From NCBI RefSeq assembly GCF_014646375.1, contig NZ_BMNI01000001.1, positions 106,572 to 170,571 of the forward strand: 64,000 nt of DNA, read 5' to 3'. The notes beneath the pieces are model-generated. The model was not told where the DNA came from, did no database searches, and was given only the letters and a program-made list of their open reading frames with translations. Source of the stretch: Nocardioides phosphati. Its GTDB lineage: Bacteria; Actinomycetota; Actinomycetes; Propionibacteriales; Nocardioidaceae. Positions 16,588-26,271 of this stretch are shown piece after piece; the stretch's first letter is position 1; every line of letters starts with the position of its first letter. A program made the translations under genes and the position numbers.

Positions 16588-17241
16588 TCAGGTCAGGGCG
16601 GTGCCGCTGAGGTCGAGCTCGCCGAAGACCGTGCGGAAGAGCCGCAGGCAGCGGTGCGTCATCTCCTCGGGGGACTCGCCCGGGTGGTCGAGCCACCAGT
16701 TGACGAGGGCGCGGAAGATCGACTCCCAGGCGGCGCGCATCGCGTCGATGTCGAGCGGGTCGTCGTTGCCGGCGAGGTGCATGAGCTCGGCGACGCCCTC
16801 GCGGCCGAAGTCCATGATCCGGCGCTCGTGCTCGGCCAGCCAGGTCTGCGCCTCGCCCTCACGGGGAGCGGTGGCGTCGAAGACGACGCGCCACAGCCAC
16901 GGCCGTGGTTCGAGCAACCGGAACATGCCGTCGAGGGTGACCACGGCGCGTGCGAAGCCGACCGCGCCGAGGGCGGCGGTCCGCTCGATCTCGCTGACGA
17001 GCACCGCGGAGGCGTGCTTGACGCAGGCGACGTGCAGGCCGTCCTTGGAGCCGAAGTAGTTGTAGATCAGGGGCTTGGAGATGCCCGCCGCGTCGGCGAC
17101 GTCGGCGACCGACGTGGCGAGGTAACCGTGCTCGCCGAAGAGGCGGCAGCCGGCCTCGATGATCTGCGCCTCGCGCTCGGGGCGCGCGACGCCCTTGGTC
17201 CCGGCGTTGGGCCGGGGCGGGCGGGTGGTGGCGCTGGTCAC
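16588..17241 (-). CDS. TetR-family transcriptional regulator
   Basis: 217-residue TetR-type repressor. The N-terminal helix-turn-helix (about 22-68) contains RLFGEHGYLATSVADVADAAG and ISKPLIYNYFGSKDGL, the classic TetR recognition region. The C-terminal ligand-binding domain is unclassified and includes several Trp residues. The GTG at 17241 lies six bases after TAGACT (complement of 17248-17253), so it is probably leaderless. It is divergent from the sterol-desaturase-like gene, and palindromes in the shared region are its likely operators; local control of that gene is the usual arrangement. Confidence 0.88.
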   Translation of the reverse strand: MTSATTRPPRPNAGTKGVARPEREAQIIEAGCRLFGEHGYLATSVADVADAAGISKPLIYNYFGSKDGLHVACVKHASAVLVSEIERTAALGAVGFARAVVTLDGMFRLLEPRPWLWRVVFDATAPREGEAQTWLAEHERRIMDFGREGVAELMHLAGNDDPLDIDAMRAAWESIFRALVNWWLDHPGESPEEMTHRCLRLFRTVFGELDLSGTALT

Positions 17242-17247
17242 GGGCGG

Positions 17248-17253
17248 AGTCTA
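17248..17253 (-). promoter_or_regulatory. -10 element of the TetR gene
   Basis: TAGACT on the minus strand, six bases before the GTG start, indicating a leaderless transcript. Confidence 0.6.
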
Positions 17254-17270
17254 TGAGGAATGCTGGACAT

Positions 17271-17308
17271 GGCATATGACCAAGAGTTAACTTACTCAGG
17301 AGTCATAT
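17271..17308. promoter_or_regulatory. Nested palindromes, probable TetR operator
   Basis: ATATGAC (17274-17280) and GTCATAT (17302-17308) form a perfect inverted repeat 21 bases apart. Inside it, ACTC-AG-GAGT (17294-17303) is a smaller palindrome. The 11-mer GGCATATGACC at 17271-17281 recurs in reverse complement at 26167-26177, before the dehydrogenase/cholesterol-oxidase-like operon. Confidence 0.6.
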
Positions 17309-17346
17309 CGAGTCCGGCCGGGCTCGACCATCGAAACGGAGCTCCG

Positions 17347-18258
17347 ATGTACGACCTCGACCAGGTGCTGTCGTTGCAGCACAACCCGGTGGCGTTCGCC
17401 ATCCCGTTCTTCGTCCTGACGATCGTCCTCGAGATCGCGGCGCTGACCTGGCTCGACGACGACGGCGTCGCCCGGGGCGAGAAGCCGCGCACCGGCTACC
17501 TCTCCCGGGACTTCTGGACGAGCCTCTCGATGGGCCTCGGCTCGATCTTCTGGCTGACCGTCTTCAAGGTGGCCACGTTCTTCCTCTACCAGTGGGTCTA
17601 CCTCAACGTGGCGCCGTTCCGGTGGGGGACCGACTCGGTCGGCTACTGGGTCGCCGCGATGCTCGCGCTGGACCTCGCCTTCTACTGCACGCACCGCTTC
17701 GTCCACGAGCACAACATCGGCTGGGCCGCGCACCAGAGCCACCACTCCAGCGAGTACATGAACTTCGGCACCGCGCTGCGCCAGAAGTGGAACCCCTGGT
17801 TCGACCTCTTCTTCTTCCTGCCGCTGCCGCTGATGGGCTTCGCGCCCTGGACCCTCTACGTCTGCTTCTCGATCAGCCTGGTCTGGCAGTTCTTCACCCA
17901 CACCGAGCTGATCGGCAAGCTGCCGCGCTGGTTCGAGTTCGTCTTCAACACCCCGAGCCACCACCGGGTCCACCACGGCTCCGACGAGATCTACCTCGAC
18001 CGCAACTACGCCGGCATCCTCATCATCTGGGACCGCATGTTCGGCTCCTTCCAGGAGGAGATCCAGCGCCCGACGTACGGCCTGACCTACAAGGTCGAGA
18101 CCTACAACACCCTCAAGCTCGAGTACGCCGCGTTCGGCTCCATCGCGCGCCAGCTCAAGGCGGCCACGAGCTGGCGCGAGCGCTGGGGCTACCTGTGGGG
18201 CCCTCCCGGCTGGGCGCCCGAGCCCGCCCGCGAGCAGGAGCAGCAGCCCGCGGCCTGA
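17347..18258 (+). CDS. Sterol desaturase / fatty acid hydroxylase family protein
   Basis: 303-residue membrane di-iron enzyme of the fatty acid hydroxylase superfamily (ERG3/sterol desaturase-like). About four transmembrane segments are visible (roughly 15-35, 55-80, 95-112, 155-185). The three His clusters that bind the iron pair are present in order: HRFVHEH (about 117), HQSHH (about 130) and HHRVHH (about 205). Members hydroxylate or desaturate sterols, carotenoids or fatty acyl chains using oxygen. The ATG at 17347 has a GGAG site six bases upstream. Being divergent from a TetR gene suggests lipid-inducible control. The substrate is unknown. Confidence 0.88.
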   Translation: MYDLDQVLSLQHNPVAFAIPFFVLTIVLEIAALTWLDDDGVARGEKPRTGYLSRDFWTSLSMGLGSIFWLTVFKVATFFLYQWVYLNVAPFRWGTDSVGYWVAAMLALDLAFYCTHRFVHEHNIGWAAHQSHHSSEYMNFGTALRQKWNPWFDLFFFLPLPLMGFAPWTLYVCFSISLVWQFFTHTELIGKLPRWFEFVFNTPSHHRVHHGSDEIYLDRNYAGILIIWDRMFGSFQEEIQRPTYGLTYKVETYNTLKLEYAAFGSIARQLKAATSWRERWGYLWGPPGWAPEPAREQEQQPAA

Positions 18259-18354
18259 CCTGGCCGGCGTGCCCGAGACCAGTCGGTCCGACAAGTTGCA
18301 CAGGCGAAACATGACCGACCCGGCACGGCAATCCTGACCTGTCACGGTGTCTGT

Positions 18355-18386
18355 GTCCCTTCCGAGGCGAAAGCCCCTCGAGGGAC
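18355..18386 (+). promoter_or_regulatory. Stable leader hairpin before ACT-GNAT gene
   Basis: GTCCCT (18355-18360) pairs with AGGGAC (18381-18386), enclosing a second stem (18363-18368 with 18373-18380) capped by a GAAA tetraloop. It lies 30 bases before the start codon. It could be a cis-regulatory leader or a processing/stability element. The remainder of 18259-18416 shows no other clear element. Confidence 0.5.
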
Positions 18387-18416
18387 GGAGCACCAGTCGA
18401 CCTGAGGGAGATCGTC

Positions 18417-19298
18417 ATGCTGTGGAGAGTTCGCGCCACCCTTCCGGACCAGCCGGGAGCGCTCGCAGTCCTTGCGCAGAACTGTGGAGACGCCGGCGTC
18501 AACATCCTGGGCCTGCAGATCTTCCCCGGGGTCGACTCGGTGACCGACGAGCTCATCCTGCGTACGCCGTCAGGATGGGGCGAGGCTGACCTCGCCGCGC
18601 TCGTCGAGCGGTCCGGGGGCAACGGCGCCTCCGCAGTCCGCTGCACCGAGAACGCACTTGTCGACCAGCCGACCCGCTTCGTGCGGGCGGCCCGGGCGAT
18701 CGCGGGCCATCCCGCGTCGTTCCCCGAGGTGGTGGCCAAGCTCTTCGACGCCGAGCCCGAACGCCGTGACGGCGTCGTGGGCCAGGACGTCATGGAGCTC
18801 GCGGTCGGCGACGTGCTCGTCCAGATCCGGCGTACGGCGCCGTTCACGCCCACCGAGATCGCCCGGGGCACCGCCCTGGCCGACCTCGTCGGTGACGTGC
18901 TCGCCCGGATGAAGGGCAGTCCGGTTGTCAACAACGCACTGCGTGTCCCGCAGGATCCGCAGGTCGAGGAGCGCGCCGATGGAGTCGCGGCTGTCCTCGA
19001 CGGCGCGACGCTCGCCGTCGCGCGGCTGATCCCGAGCGAGGAGGAGGGCGTCTTCGAGCTCTCCCTGCGCGTCGACCCGGCGTGGCAGCGCCAGGGGCTG
19101 GGGCGCAAGCTGCTCCGCGCCGCTGCCCGCCGGGCGGCCGAGGAGGGCGCCACCGAGCTCGTCATGACGACCGGCGTCGGCAACCAGGCAGTGCTGCCGA
19201 TGGTGCTCGCCGCCGGCCTGCGCGGCCGGATCCGGATGGCGTCGGAGACCCTCACCGTCCGCGTCCCGCTGCGTGACCTGAAGCCTGTCCCCGCCTGA
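18417..19298 (+). CDS. ACT domain-GNAT acetyltransferase fusion protein
   Basis: 293-residue protein joining an N-terminal ACT domain (about 1-75, VRATLPDQPGALAVLAQ is the classic ACT start) to a C-terminal GNAT acetyltransferase domain (about 165-285). The GNAT acetyl-CoA loop is RVDPAWQRQGLGRKLL, at about 214-229. ACT domains bind amino acids and switch activity, so an amino-acid-controlled acetyltransferase is the simplest reading; target and ligand are unknown. The middle region (about 80-160) has no known motif. The ATG has a GAGGGAG ribosome site and the mRNA leader holds a strong hairpin. A terminator follows before guaB. Confidence 0.82.
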   Translation: MLWRVRATLPDQPGALAVLAQNCGDAGVNILGLQIFPGVDSVTDELILRTPSGWGEADLAALVERSGGNGASAVRCTENALVDQPTRFVRAARAIAGHPASFPEVVAKLFDAEPERRDGVVGQDVMELAVGDVLVQIRRTAPFTPTEIARGTALADLVGDVLARMKGSPVVNNALRVPQDPQVEERADGVAAVLDGATLAVARLIPSEEEGVFELSLRVDPAWQRQGLGRKLLRAAARRAAEEGATELVMTTGVGNQAVLPMVLAAGLRGRIRMASETLTVRVPLRDLKPVPA

Positions 19299-19307
19299 GC
19301 TTCCCGC

Positions 19308-19333
19308 GGGGCCCGTCAACGGCGACGGGCCCC
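19308..19333 (+). terminator. Terminator before guaB
   Basis: A perfect 10-bp GC-rich stem (19308-19317 with 19324-19333) with a six-base loop directly after the ACT-GNAT gene. No U-tract follows, as is usual in high-GC actinobacteria. Confidence 0.8.
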
Positions 19334-19378
19334 GTCCGGGAGCGCCCACCCGCGTCGTACGGACTCGTCTGCGCCCCA

Positions 19379-20893
<1,515 letters not shown>

Positions 20894-20905
20894 TCCAGCT
20901 CGTCC

Positions 20906-20940
20906 CGAAGGCCCGGCGTCCCCGTGACGCCGGGCCTTCG
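20906..20940 (+). terminator. Terminator after guaB
   Basis: A perfect 15-bp stem (20906-20920 with 20926-20940) and five-base loop, 12 bases after the guaB stop. Confidence 0.88.
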
Positions 20941-21009
20941 TCGTACGCCGGCACGGGTCACGGCCACGGGGCATCCCGGCTAGCCTCGGTCGGGTGAGCG
21001 AGGCCAGCG

Positions 21010-21381
21010 ATGGGTGACAGCGTCCGCGTCGATGCGTGGTGCTGGGCGGTGCGGCTCTACAAGTCGCGCTCGCAGGCGACCGCGGGGGCCAAGGCCGGCC
21101 ACATCCGGGTCAACGGCGTGCGCGTGAGGGCGTCGCAGCCGGTCAGGATCGGCGACGAGGTGCGCGTCTACACGGATCGCGAGCACCTCGTGGTCGTGAA
21201 GCAGCTGCTGGTCAAGCGCGTCGGCGCGCCGCTGGCCGCCCTCGCCTACGAGGACAGGACGCCGCCGCTGCCGCCGAAGGAGGAGCGCGCGGCCCCGGTC
21301 TTCGCGCGTCCCCGCGGCGCCGGCCGGCCCACCAAGCGTGAGCGCCGCGAGCTCGACCAGCTGCGCGGCCGCGAGGGCTGA
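21010..21381 (+). CDS. S4-domain RNA-binding protein, Hsp15-like
   Basis: 123-residue protein with an S4 RNA-binding domain at the N-terminus (about 6-65: VDAWCWAVRLYKSRSQA and AGHIRVNGVRVRAS are the conserved helix and loop). The C-terminal tail is basic and Pro-rich, ending in an RPTKRERRELDQL-like helix. This resembles Hsp15 (HslR), which in E. coli binds 50S subunits carrying stalled nascent chains. The ATG at 21010 is used; a nearby GTG at 20994 is out of frame. A GAGG ribosome site is about eight bases upstream. Role in ribosome rescue is by family analogy. Confidence 0.83.
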   Translation: MGDSVRVDAWCWAVRLYKSRSQATAGAKAGHIRVNGVRVRASQPVRIGDEVRVYTDREHLVVVKQLLVKRVGAPLAALAYEDRTPPLPPKEERAAPVFARPRGAGRPTKRERRELDQLRGREG

Positions 21382-21421
21382 CACGGCGACTGCCTCTTGC
21401 CATCCGGGCCACGATCCCCGA

Positions 21422-21445
21422 GAGTGACCACACCTGTTGTCACTC
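21422..21445. promoter_or_regulatory. Inverted repeat before the FAD enzyme gene
   Basis: GAGTGAC and GTCACTC form a perfect 7-10-7 inverted repeat ending 22 bases before the ATG at 21468. It is a candidate operator; the regulator is unknown. Confidence 0.4.
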
Positions 21446-21467
21446 GTCGCACCTCCCGAGGATCTCC

Positions 21468-23225
21468 ATGCAGCCGTTGAGCCGTCGTTCAGTCCTGGCC
21501 GGAACGGGCGTCGCCGCAGCGACGGCCGCGACCATCGGGCCGGTCGCGCCCGCCCTCGCCGTCACCCGCAAGCGCGTGGCGATCCTGGGTGGCGGGATGG
21601 CCGGCCTGTCGGCGGCCTTCGAGCTGGTCGAGCGCGGGTACGAGGTGACCGTCTACGAGCGCAACGCGCTGGGTGGCAAGGCGCGCAGCATCCCGGTCGC
21701 GGGCACGGCCACGGACGGGCGCCTGCCGCTGCCGGGTGAGCACGGCTTCCGCTTCTTCCCCGGCTTCTACCACCACATCCCGGACACGATGGCGCGGATC
21801 CCCTTCGGCACGAACCGGCGTGGGGTGAAGGACAACCTCGTCGCCGCGCCGGTGCCGTACTTCCCGCGCTCGGGCGGGCGCAACGACCAGAACCTCTTCG
21901 GCTTCATCCCCGACCCCCGCGACCTCGGTACGCCGGACGCGCTGACCCGACTGGTCCGTGACGAGTGGCTCGGCCAGCAGGGCGTCATGCCGGACGACGC
22001 GGCGTACTTCTCCTCGCGGCTCATCGTCTACCTGAGCAGCTGCGACGCGCGCCGCATGGGGCAGTGGGAGAAGACCTCGTGGTGGGAGTTCGTGGATGCC
22101 GCGAACCGCTCCAGCGAGTACCAGACGGTGGCCGCGCGCGGCATGACGCGGGCGCTCGTGGCCGCCAAGGAGGAGGTCGCCAGCACGCGCACGATCGGCA
22201 ACATGGCCGAGGCGTTCCTCTACGCCCTGGTCGGCCTCGGCACGACCGGCCACGCCGACCAGGTGCTCAACGGGCCGACCAACGAGGTCTGGATCGACCC
22301 GTGGGTGGCTCTGCTGCGGCAGAAGGGCGTCCGCTTCGTCACGGGCGCGACCGTCACCGGCCTGACCGTCGGCAGTGGCCGGGTCACCGGGGCGAAGGCG
22401 CGCCTCGCCGACGGGTCGACGTACTCGATCGTGGCGGACTGGTTCGTCAGCGCGATGCCCGTGGAGCGGATCGCGAAGCTGCTGACCGCACCGGTGCTCG
22501 CGCTCGACCCGTCGCTGGCCCGGCTGCACAACCTCTACACCGACTGGATGAACGGGATGCAGATCTACCTGCGCCGGCCGGTCAACATCACCCAGGGCCA
22601 CATCGCCTTCCTCGACTCGCCGTGGTCGATCACCGGCCTGACCCAGGGCCAGTTCTGGGCGGAGGACTTCGCCACGACGTACGGCGACGGCACGGCGGTC
22701 GACTGCCTCTCCGTGGACATCTCCGACTGGACGACGCCCGGCATCCTCTACGGCAAGCCCGCGAAGGAGTGCACGCGGCAGGAGGTGTTCAACGAGGTCT
22801 GGGCACAGATGAAGGCGGCCCTCGAGGACACCGGCAAGAGCGTCCTGCCCGACGACATCGTCCATTCCTGGCACCTCGACCCGGGCATCCGCTGGCACCC
22901 GTCGACCGGCTCGAACAGCAACGACGAGCCGCTGCTGGTCAACACCGTGGACTCGTGGAAGAACCGGCCGACCGCGACCACCCGCATCCCCAACTTCTTC
23001 CTGGCCGGCGACTACGTGCGGACCAACATCGACCTCGCCACGATGGAGGGCGCCAACGAGGCGGGACGGCAGGCGGCCAACGCGATCCTGGCGGCGTCCG
23101 GCTCCTCCGCGACCCGGGCCCGGATCTACAAGATGTACCGCCCGATCGAGTGGGAGGCGCTGAAGCTCGTCGATGCGGCCCGCTACCAGCTGGGGCAGAA
23201 GAACCTCTTCGACCTCAGCCGGTGA
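21468..23225 (+). CDS. Tat-exported FAD-dependent amine oxidase/desaturase-like oxidoreductase
   Basis: 585-residue flavoprotein. A twin-arginine signal peptide is visible (SRRSVLAGTG at residues 5-14, then a hydrophobic stretch to about 34), so the folded enzyme is exported. The FAD-binding Rossmann motif GGGMAGLSAAFE starts at about 41, followed by an acidic strand end (VYERN). The C-terminal FAD motif is LAGDYVRTNIDLATMEGANEAG. The layout matches the amine oxidase / phytoene desaturase / hydroxysqualene dehydroxylase group, but an exported member is unlike cytoplasmic carotenoid or hopanoid enzymes, and no terpenoid genes are adjacent. The substrate cannot be assigned. Confidence 0.78.
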   Translation: MQPLSRRSVLAGTGVAAATAATIGPVAPALAVTRKRVAILGGGMAGLSAAFELVERGYEVTVYERNALGGKARSIPVAGTATDGRLPLPGEHGFRFFPGFYHHIPDTMARIPFGTNRRGVKDNLVAAPVPYFPRSGGRNDQNLFGFIPDPRDLGTPDALTRLVRDEWLGQQGVMPDDAAYFSSRLIVYLSSCDARRMGQWEKTSWWEFVDAANRSSEYQTVAARGMTRALVAAKEEVASTRTIGNMAEAFLYALVGLGTTGHADQVLNGPTNEVWIDPWVALLRQKGVRFVTGATVTGLTVGSGRVTGAKARLADGSTYSIVADWFVSAMPVERIAKLLTAPVLALDPSLARLHNLYTDWMNGMQIYLRRPVNITQGHIAFLDSPWSITGLTQGQFWAEDFATTYGDGTAVDCLSVDISDWTTPGILYGKPAKECTRQEVFNEVWAQMKAALEDTGKSVLPDDIVHSWHLDPGIRWHPSTGSNSNDEPLLVNTVDSWKNRPTATTRIPNFFLAGDYVRTNIDLATMEGANEAGRQAANAILAASGSSATRARIYKMYRPIEWEALKLVDAARYQLGQKNLFDLSR

Positions 23226-23263
23226 GCCCCGCGGACGACGTGGGGGCGCGGTGCGCGACCCCC

Positions 23264-23269
23264 TAGACT
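23264..23269 (+). promoter_or_regulatory. -10 element of guaB3
   Basis: TAGACT six bases before the GTG start; probable leaderless transcript. Confidence 0.65.
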
Positions 23270-23275
23270 TCCCCC

Positions 23276-24385
23276 GTGACTGAGATCGAGATCGGCCGCG
23301 CCAAGCGTGCTCGCCGCGCGTACTCCTTCGACGACATCGCGATCGTGCCCTCGCGGCGCACGCGCGACCCCGAGGAGGTCAGCGTCGCCTGGCAGATCGA
23401 CGCCTACCGCTTCGAGCTGCCGGTCATCGCCGCGCCGATGGACTCGGTCATGTCGCCCTCCAGCGCGATCGCGCTGGGCAAGCTCGGCGGCCTCGGCGTG
23501 CTCAACCTCGAGGGCCTGTGGACCCGCTACGAGGACCCGACCGACCTGCTCGCCGAGGTCTCGGAGCTCCGTGGCTTCGACGCCACGCGCCGCATGCAGG
23601 AGATCTACGCCGAGCCGATCAAGCCCGAGCTGATCACCGCCCGCCTGCACGAGATGCGCGACGCCGGCGTGACCGTCGCCGGCTCGCTGTCGCCGCAGCG
23701 CACCAAGGAGTACGCCAAGTGCGTCGTCGACGCGGGCGTCGACATGTTCGTCATCCGGGGCACGACGGTCTCCGCCGAGCACGTGAGCAGCCAGGCCGAG
23801 CCGCTCAACCTCAAGGAGTTCATCTACGAGCTCGACGTCCCGGTCATCGTCGGCGGCTGCGCGACGTACCAGGCGGCCCTGCACCTGATGCGCACCGGCG
23901 CGGCCGGTGTCCTCGTCGGCTTCGGCGGCGGTGCCGCCCACACGACCCGCTCGGTGCTCGGCGTCGCGGTCCCGATGGCCTCGGCCGTCTCCGACGTCGC
24001 CGCTGCCCGCCGTGACTACCTCGACGAGTCCGGTGGCCGCTACGTCCACGTCATCGCCGACGGCTCGATCGGCCGCTCGGGCGACGTCGCCAAGGCGATC
24101 GCCTGCGGTGCCGACGCGGTCATGGTCGGCTCGCCGTTCGCCCGTGCGACCGACGCTCCGGGCGCGGGCTTCCACTGGGGCACCGAGGCGCACCACGCGG
24201 AGCTGCCGCGGGGCGAGCGCGTCGAGTTCGGCACCGTCGGCACGATCGAGGAGATCCTCCTCGGCCCGTCCCGCGTCGCCGACGGCACGATGAACCTCAT
24301 CGGCGCCCTCAAGCGCTCCATGGCCACGACCGGCTACACCGAGCTCAAGGAGTTCCAGCGCGTCGAGGTCGTCGTCGAGTCCTGA
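23276..24385 (+). CDS. guaB3: GuaB3-family IMP dehydrogenase-related protein
   Basis: 369-residue IMPDH-like TIM barrel without CBS domains, the GuaB3 type found beside guaB2 in actinobacteria. The phosphate-site and DGSIG strands are recognisable. However, the catalytic loop that reads GPGSICTTR in GuaB2 reads GGGAAHTTR here (about 217-225), so the active-site Cys is replaced by His. Normal IMP oxidation through a thioimidate intermediate is therefore not expected. Its real role is unclear; proposals would include a regulator of, or partner for, GuaB2. The GTG follows TAGACT by six bases. Confidence 0.9.
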   Translation: MTEIEIGRAKRARRAYSFDDIAIVPSRRTRDPEEVSVAWQIDAYRFELPVIAAPMDSVMSPSSAIALGKLGGLGVLNLEGLWTRYEDPTDLLAEVSELRGFDATRRMQEIYAEPIKPELITARLHEMRDAGVTVAGSLSPQRTKEYAKCVVDAGVDMFVIRGTTVSAEHVSSQAEPLNLKEFIYELDVPVIVGGCATYQAALHLMRTGAAGVLVGFGGGAAHTTRSVLGVAVPMASAVSDVAAARRDYLDESGGRYVHVIADGSIGRSGDVAKAIACGADAVMVGSPFARATDAPGAGFHWGTEAHHAELPRGERVEFGTVGTIEEILLGPSRVADGTMNLIGALKRSMATTGYTELKEFQRVEVVVES

Positions 24386-24420
24386 CCCCACGGGGTGCCC
24401 CGGCGGGGTAGACATGGGGC

Positions 24421-26160
24421 ATGGCACCTCTGGCGAGTGACCTGAGTCCGCAGGCGCGGGAGTCCGCGCTCGACCAGCTGGGTGCGCCCGGCAACGAGGT
24501 CGACGTCCTCGTCGTCGGTGGCGGCATCACCGGCGTCGGTGCCGCGCTCGACGCGGTGACGCGTGGCCTGACGGTCGGCCTGATCGAGCAGCGCGACCTC
24601 GCCTCGGGCACGAGCAGCCGCAGCTCCAAGCTGGTCCACGGGGGCCTGCGCTACCTCGAGATGATGGACTTCGCGCTGGTCCGGGAGGCGCTCCACGAGC
24701 GCGGCCTGCTGCTCACCCGCCTCGCTCCGCACCTGGTCAAGCCGGTGCCGTTCCTCTACCCGCTCACCCGTCGCGGCTGGGAGCGGCCGTACGTCGGGGC
24801 CGGGCTGGCGCTCTACGACGCGATGGCGAAGCTCGGCGCCCTGGCCGACAACGGCGGCAACATGGGCCTGCCGCGCCACCGCCACCTCAGTCGCAAGGCG
24901 GTCGCCCGGATCGCCCCGGACTTCAAGGCCTCGAAGCTCGCCGGCGCGATCCAGTACTGGGACGCGCAGGTCGACGACGCCCGCCTCGTGATGACCGTGG
25001 CCCGCACGGCGGCCGCCCACGGTGCGCTGATCGCGACCCGCACCGCCTGCATCGGCTTCATCCGTGAGGGGGAGCGGGTCGTCGGCGTGCAGGCCTTCGA
25101 CCTCGAGCAGGAGAAGGTCATCGAGATCCGCGCCCGGGTCATCGTCAACGCCGCCGGCGTGTGGACCGACGAGATCCAGGAGCTGGTCGGTGGCCGCGGC
25201 TCGCTCCACGTCAAGGCGAGCAAGGGCATCCACATCGTCGTGCCGCGCGACCGGATCCGCTCGGAGTCGGGCTTCATCGTGCGCACCGAGACCAGCGTCC
25301 TCTTCGTGATCCCGTGGGGGCGCCACTGGATCATCGGCACCACCGACACCGCGTGGGACCTCGACCGCGCGCACCCGGCCGCCAGTCGCACCGACATCGA
25401 CTACATCCTCGAGCACGTCAACCGGATCCTGCGGGAGCCGCTCGACCACGACGACGTCGAGGGCGTGTACGCCGGGCTGCGGCCGCTGCTCTCGGGCGAG
25501 TCCGAGCCGACCAGCCGGATCAGCCGCGAGCACACGGTGGTCACGCCCGTGCCGGGCCTGGTGATGATCGCCGGCGGCAAGCTCACGACGTACCGGGTGA
25601 TGGCGCGGGACGCGATCGACGCCGCGAGCCACTCCCTGCGCACGGGCGGCTCGACGGCGGTGCGCGACTCGATCACCGACCGGGTCCCGCTCGTCGGGGC
25701 CGACGGCTACGAGACGCGGGCCAACCAGCGGGTGATGCTGGCCCGGCGCTCGGGCCTCCACCTGGCCCGGATCGACCACCTGCTCGGCCGCTACGGCGGT
25801 CGCATCGACGACGTGCTCGCGCTGATCGCCGACCGGCCGGAGCTCTCCGCCCCGCTCACCGGAGCCGACGACTACCTGGCGGCGGAGGTCGTCCACGCGG
25901 TCACCCACGAGGGCGCCCGCCACCTCGACGACGTGCTCGTGCGGCGTACCCGGATCTCGATCGAGACCTTCGACCGGGGCGTCGGCGCCGCACCGGAGGT
26001 GGCCCGGCTGATGGGGGACGAGCTGGGCTGGGACGACGAGCGCCGCGAGGCCGAGGTGGAGCACTACCTGCGCCGTGTGGCAGCCGAGCGGAAGAGCCAG
26101 AAGATGCTCACCGACGAGGAGGCGGACGAGGCGCGGATCAGCCTCCACGACCTGATCTGA
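24421..26160 (+). CDS. glpD: Glycerol-3-phosphate dehydrogenase/oxidase GlpD
   Basis: 579-residue FAD enzyme that oxidises glycerol 3-phosphate to dihydroxyacetone phosphate and passes electrons to the respiratory quinone pool or oxygen. The FAD motif VVGGGITGVGAALDA is at about 31-45. The substrate-site stretch SSRSSKLVHGGLRYLE (about 62-77) and the second FAD motif AGGKLTTYRVMARDA (about 383-397) are diagnostic of GlpD. A C-terminal DAO_C domain follows, with length typical. The ATG is six bases after TAGACA (24409-24414). No glpF or glpK is next to it; it is alone between guaB3 and the dehydrogenase operon. Confidence 0.94.
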   Translation: MAPLASDLSPQARESALDQLGAPGNEVDVLVVGGGITGVGAALDAVTRGLTVGLIEQRDLASGTSSRSSKLVHGGLRYLEMMDFALVREALHERGLLLTRLAPHLVKPVPFLYPLTRRGWERPYVGAGLALYDAMAKLGALADNGGNMGLPRHRHLSRKAVARIAPDFKASKLAGAIQYWDAQVDDARLVMTVARTAAAHGALIATRTACIGFIREGERVVGVQAFDLEQEKVIEIRARVIVNAAGVWTDEIQELVGGRGSLHVKASKGIHIVVPRDRIRSESGFIVRTETSVLFVIPWGRHWIIGTTDTAWDLDRAHPAASRTDIDYILEHVNRILREPLDHDDVEGVYAGLRPLLSGESEPTSRISREHTVVTPVPGLVMIAGGKLTTYRVMARDAIDAASHSLRTGGSTAVRDSITDRVPLVGADGYETRANQRVMLARRSGLHLARIDHLLGRYGGRIDDVLALIADRPELSAPLTGADDYLAAEVVHAVTHEGARHLDDVLVRRTRISIETFDRGVGAAPEVARLMGDELGWDDERREAEVEHYLRRVAAERKSQKMLTDEEADEARISLHDLI

Positions 26161-26166
26161 CCTCTG

Positions 26167-26264
26167 GGTCATATGCCACGGCGGCGGTTGACACCGCAAG
26201 GAGATGTGTAAACGATCTCACTCCTGCGGAACGCTGGTATGTGCGACGCGGTGTCGCCTACTCT
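26167..26264 (+). promoter_or_regulatory. Promoter and operator region of the dehydrogenase/GMC operon
   Basis: GGTCATATGCC (26167-26177) is the exact reverse complement of the 11-mer in the TetR/desaturase promoter. TTGACA (26188-26193) is a good -35. GAGAT-N9-ATCTC (26201-26219) is an inverted repeat overlapping a candidate -10. A second -10, TACTCT (26259-26264), is seven bases before the ATG at 26272 and would give a leaderless mRNA. Confidence 0.55.
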
Positions 26265-26271
26265 CGAGTAC

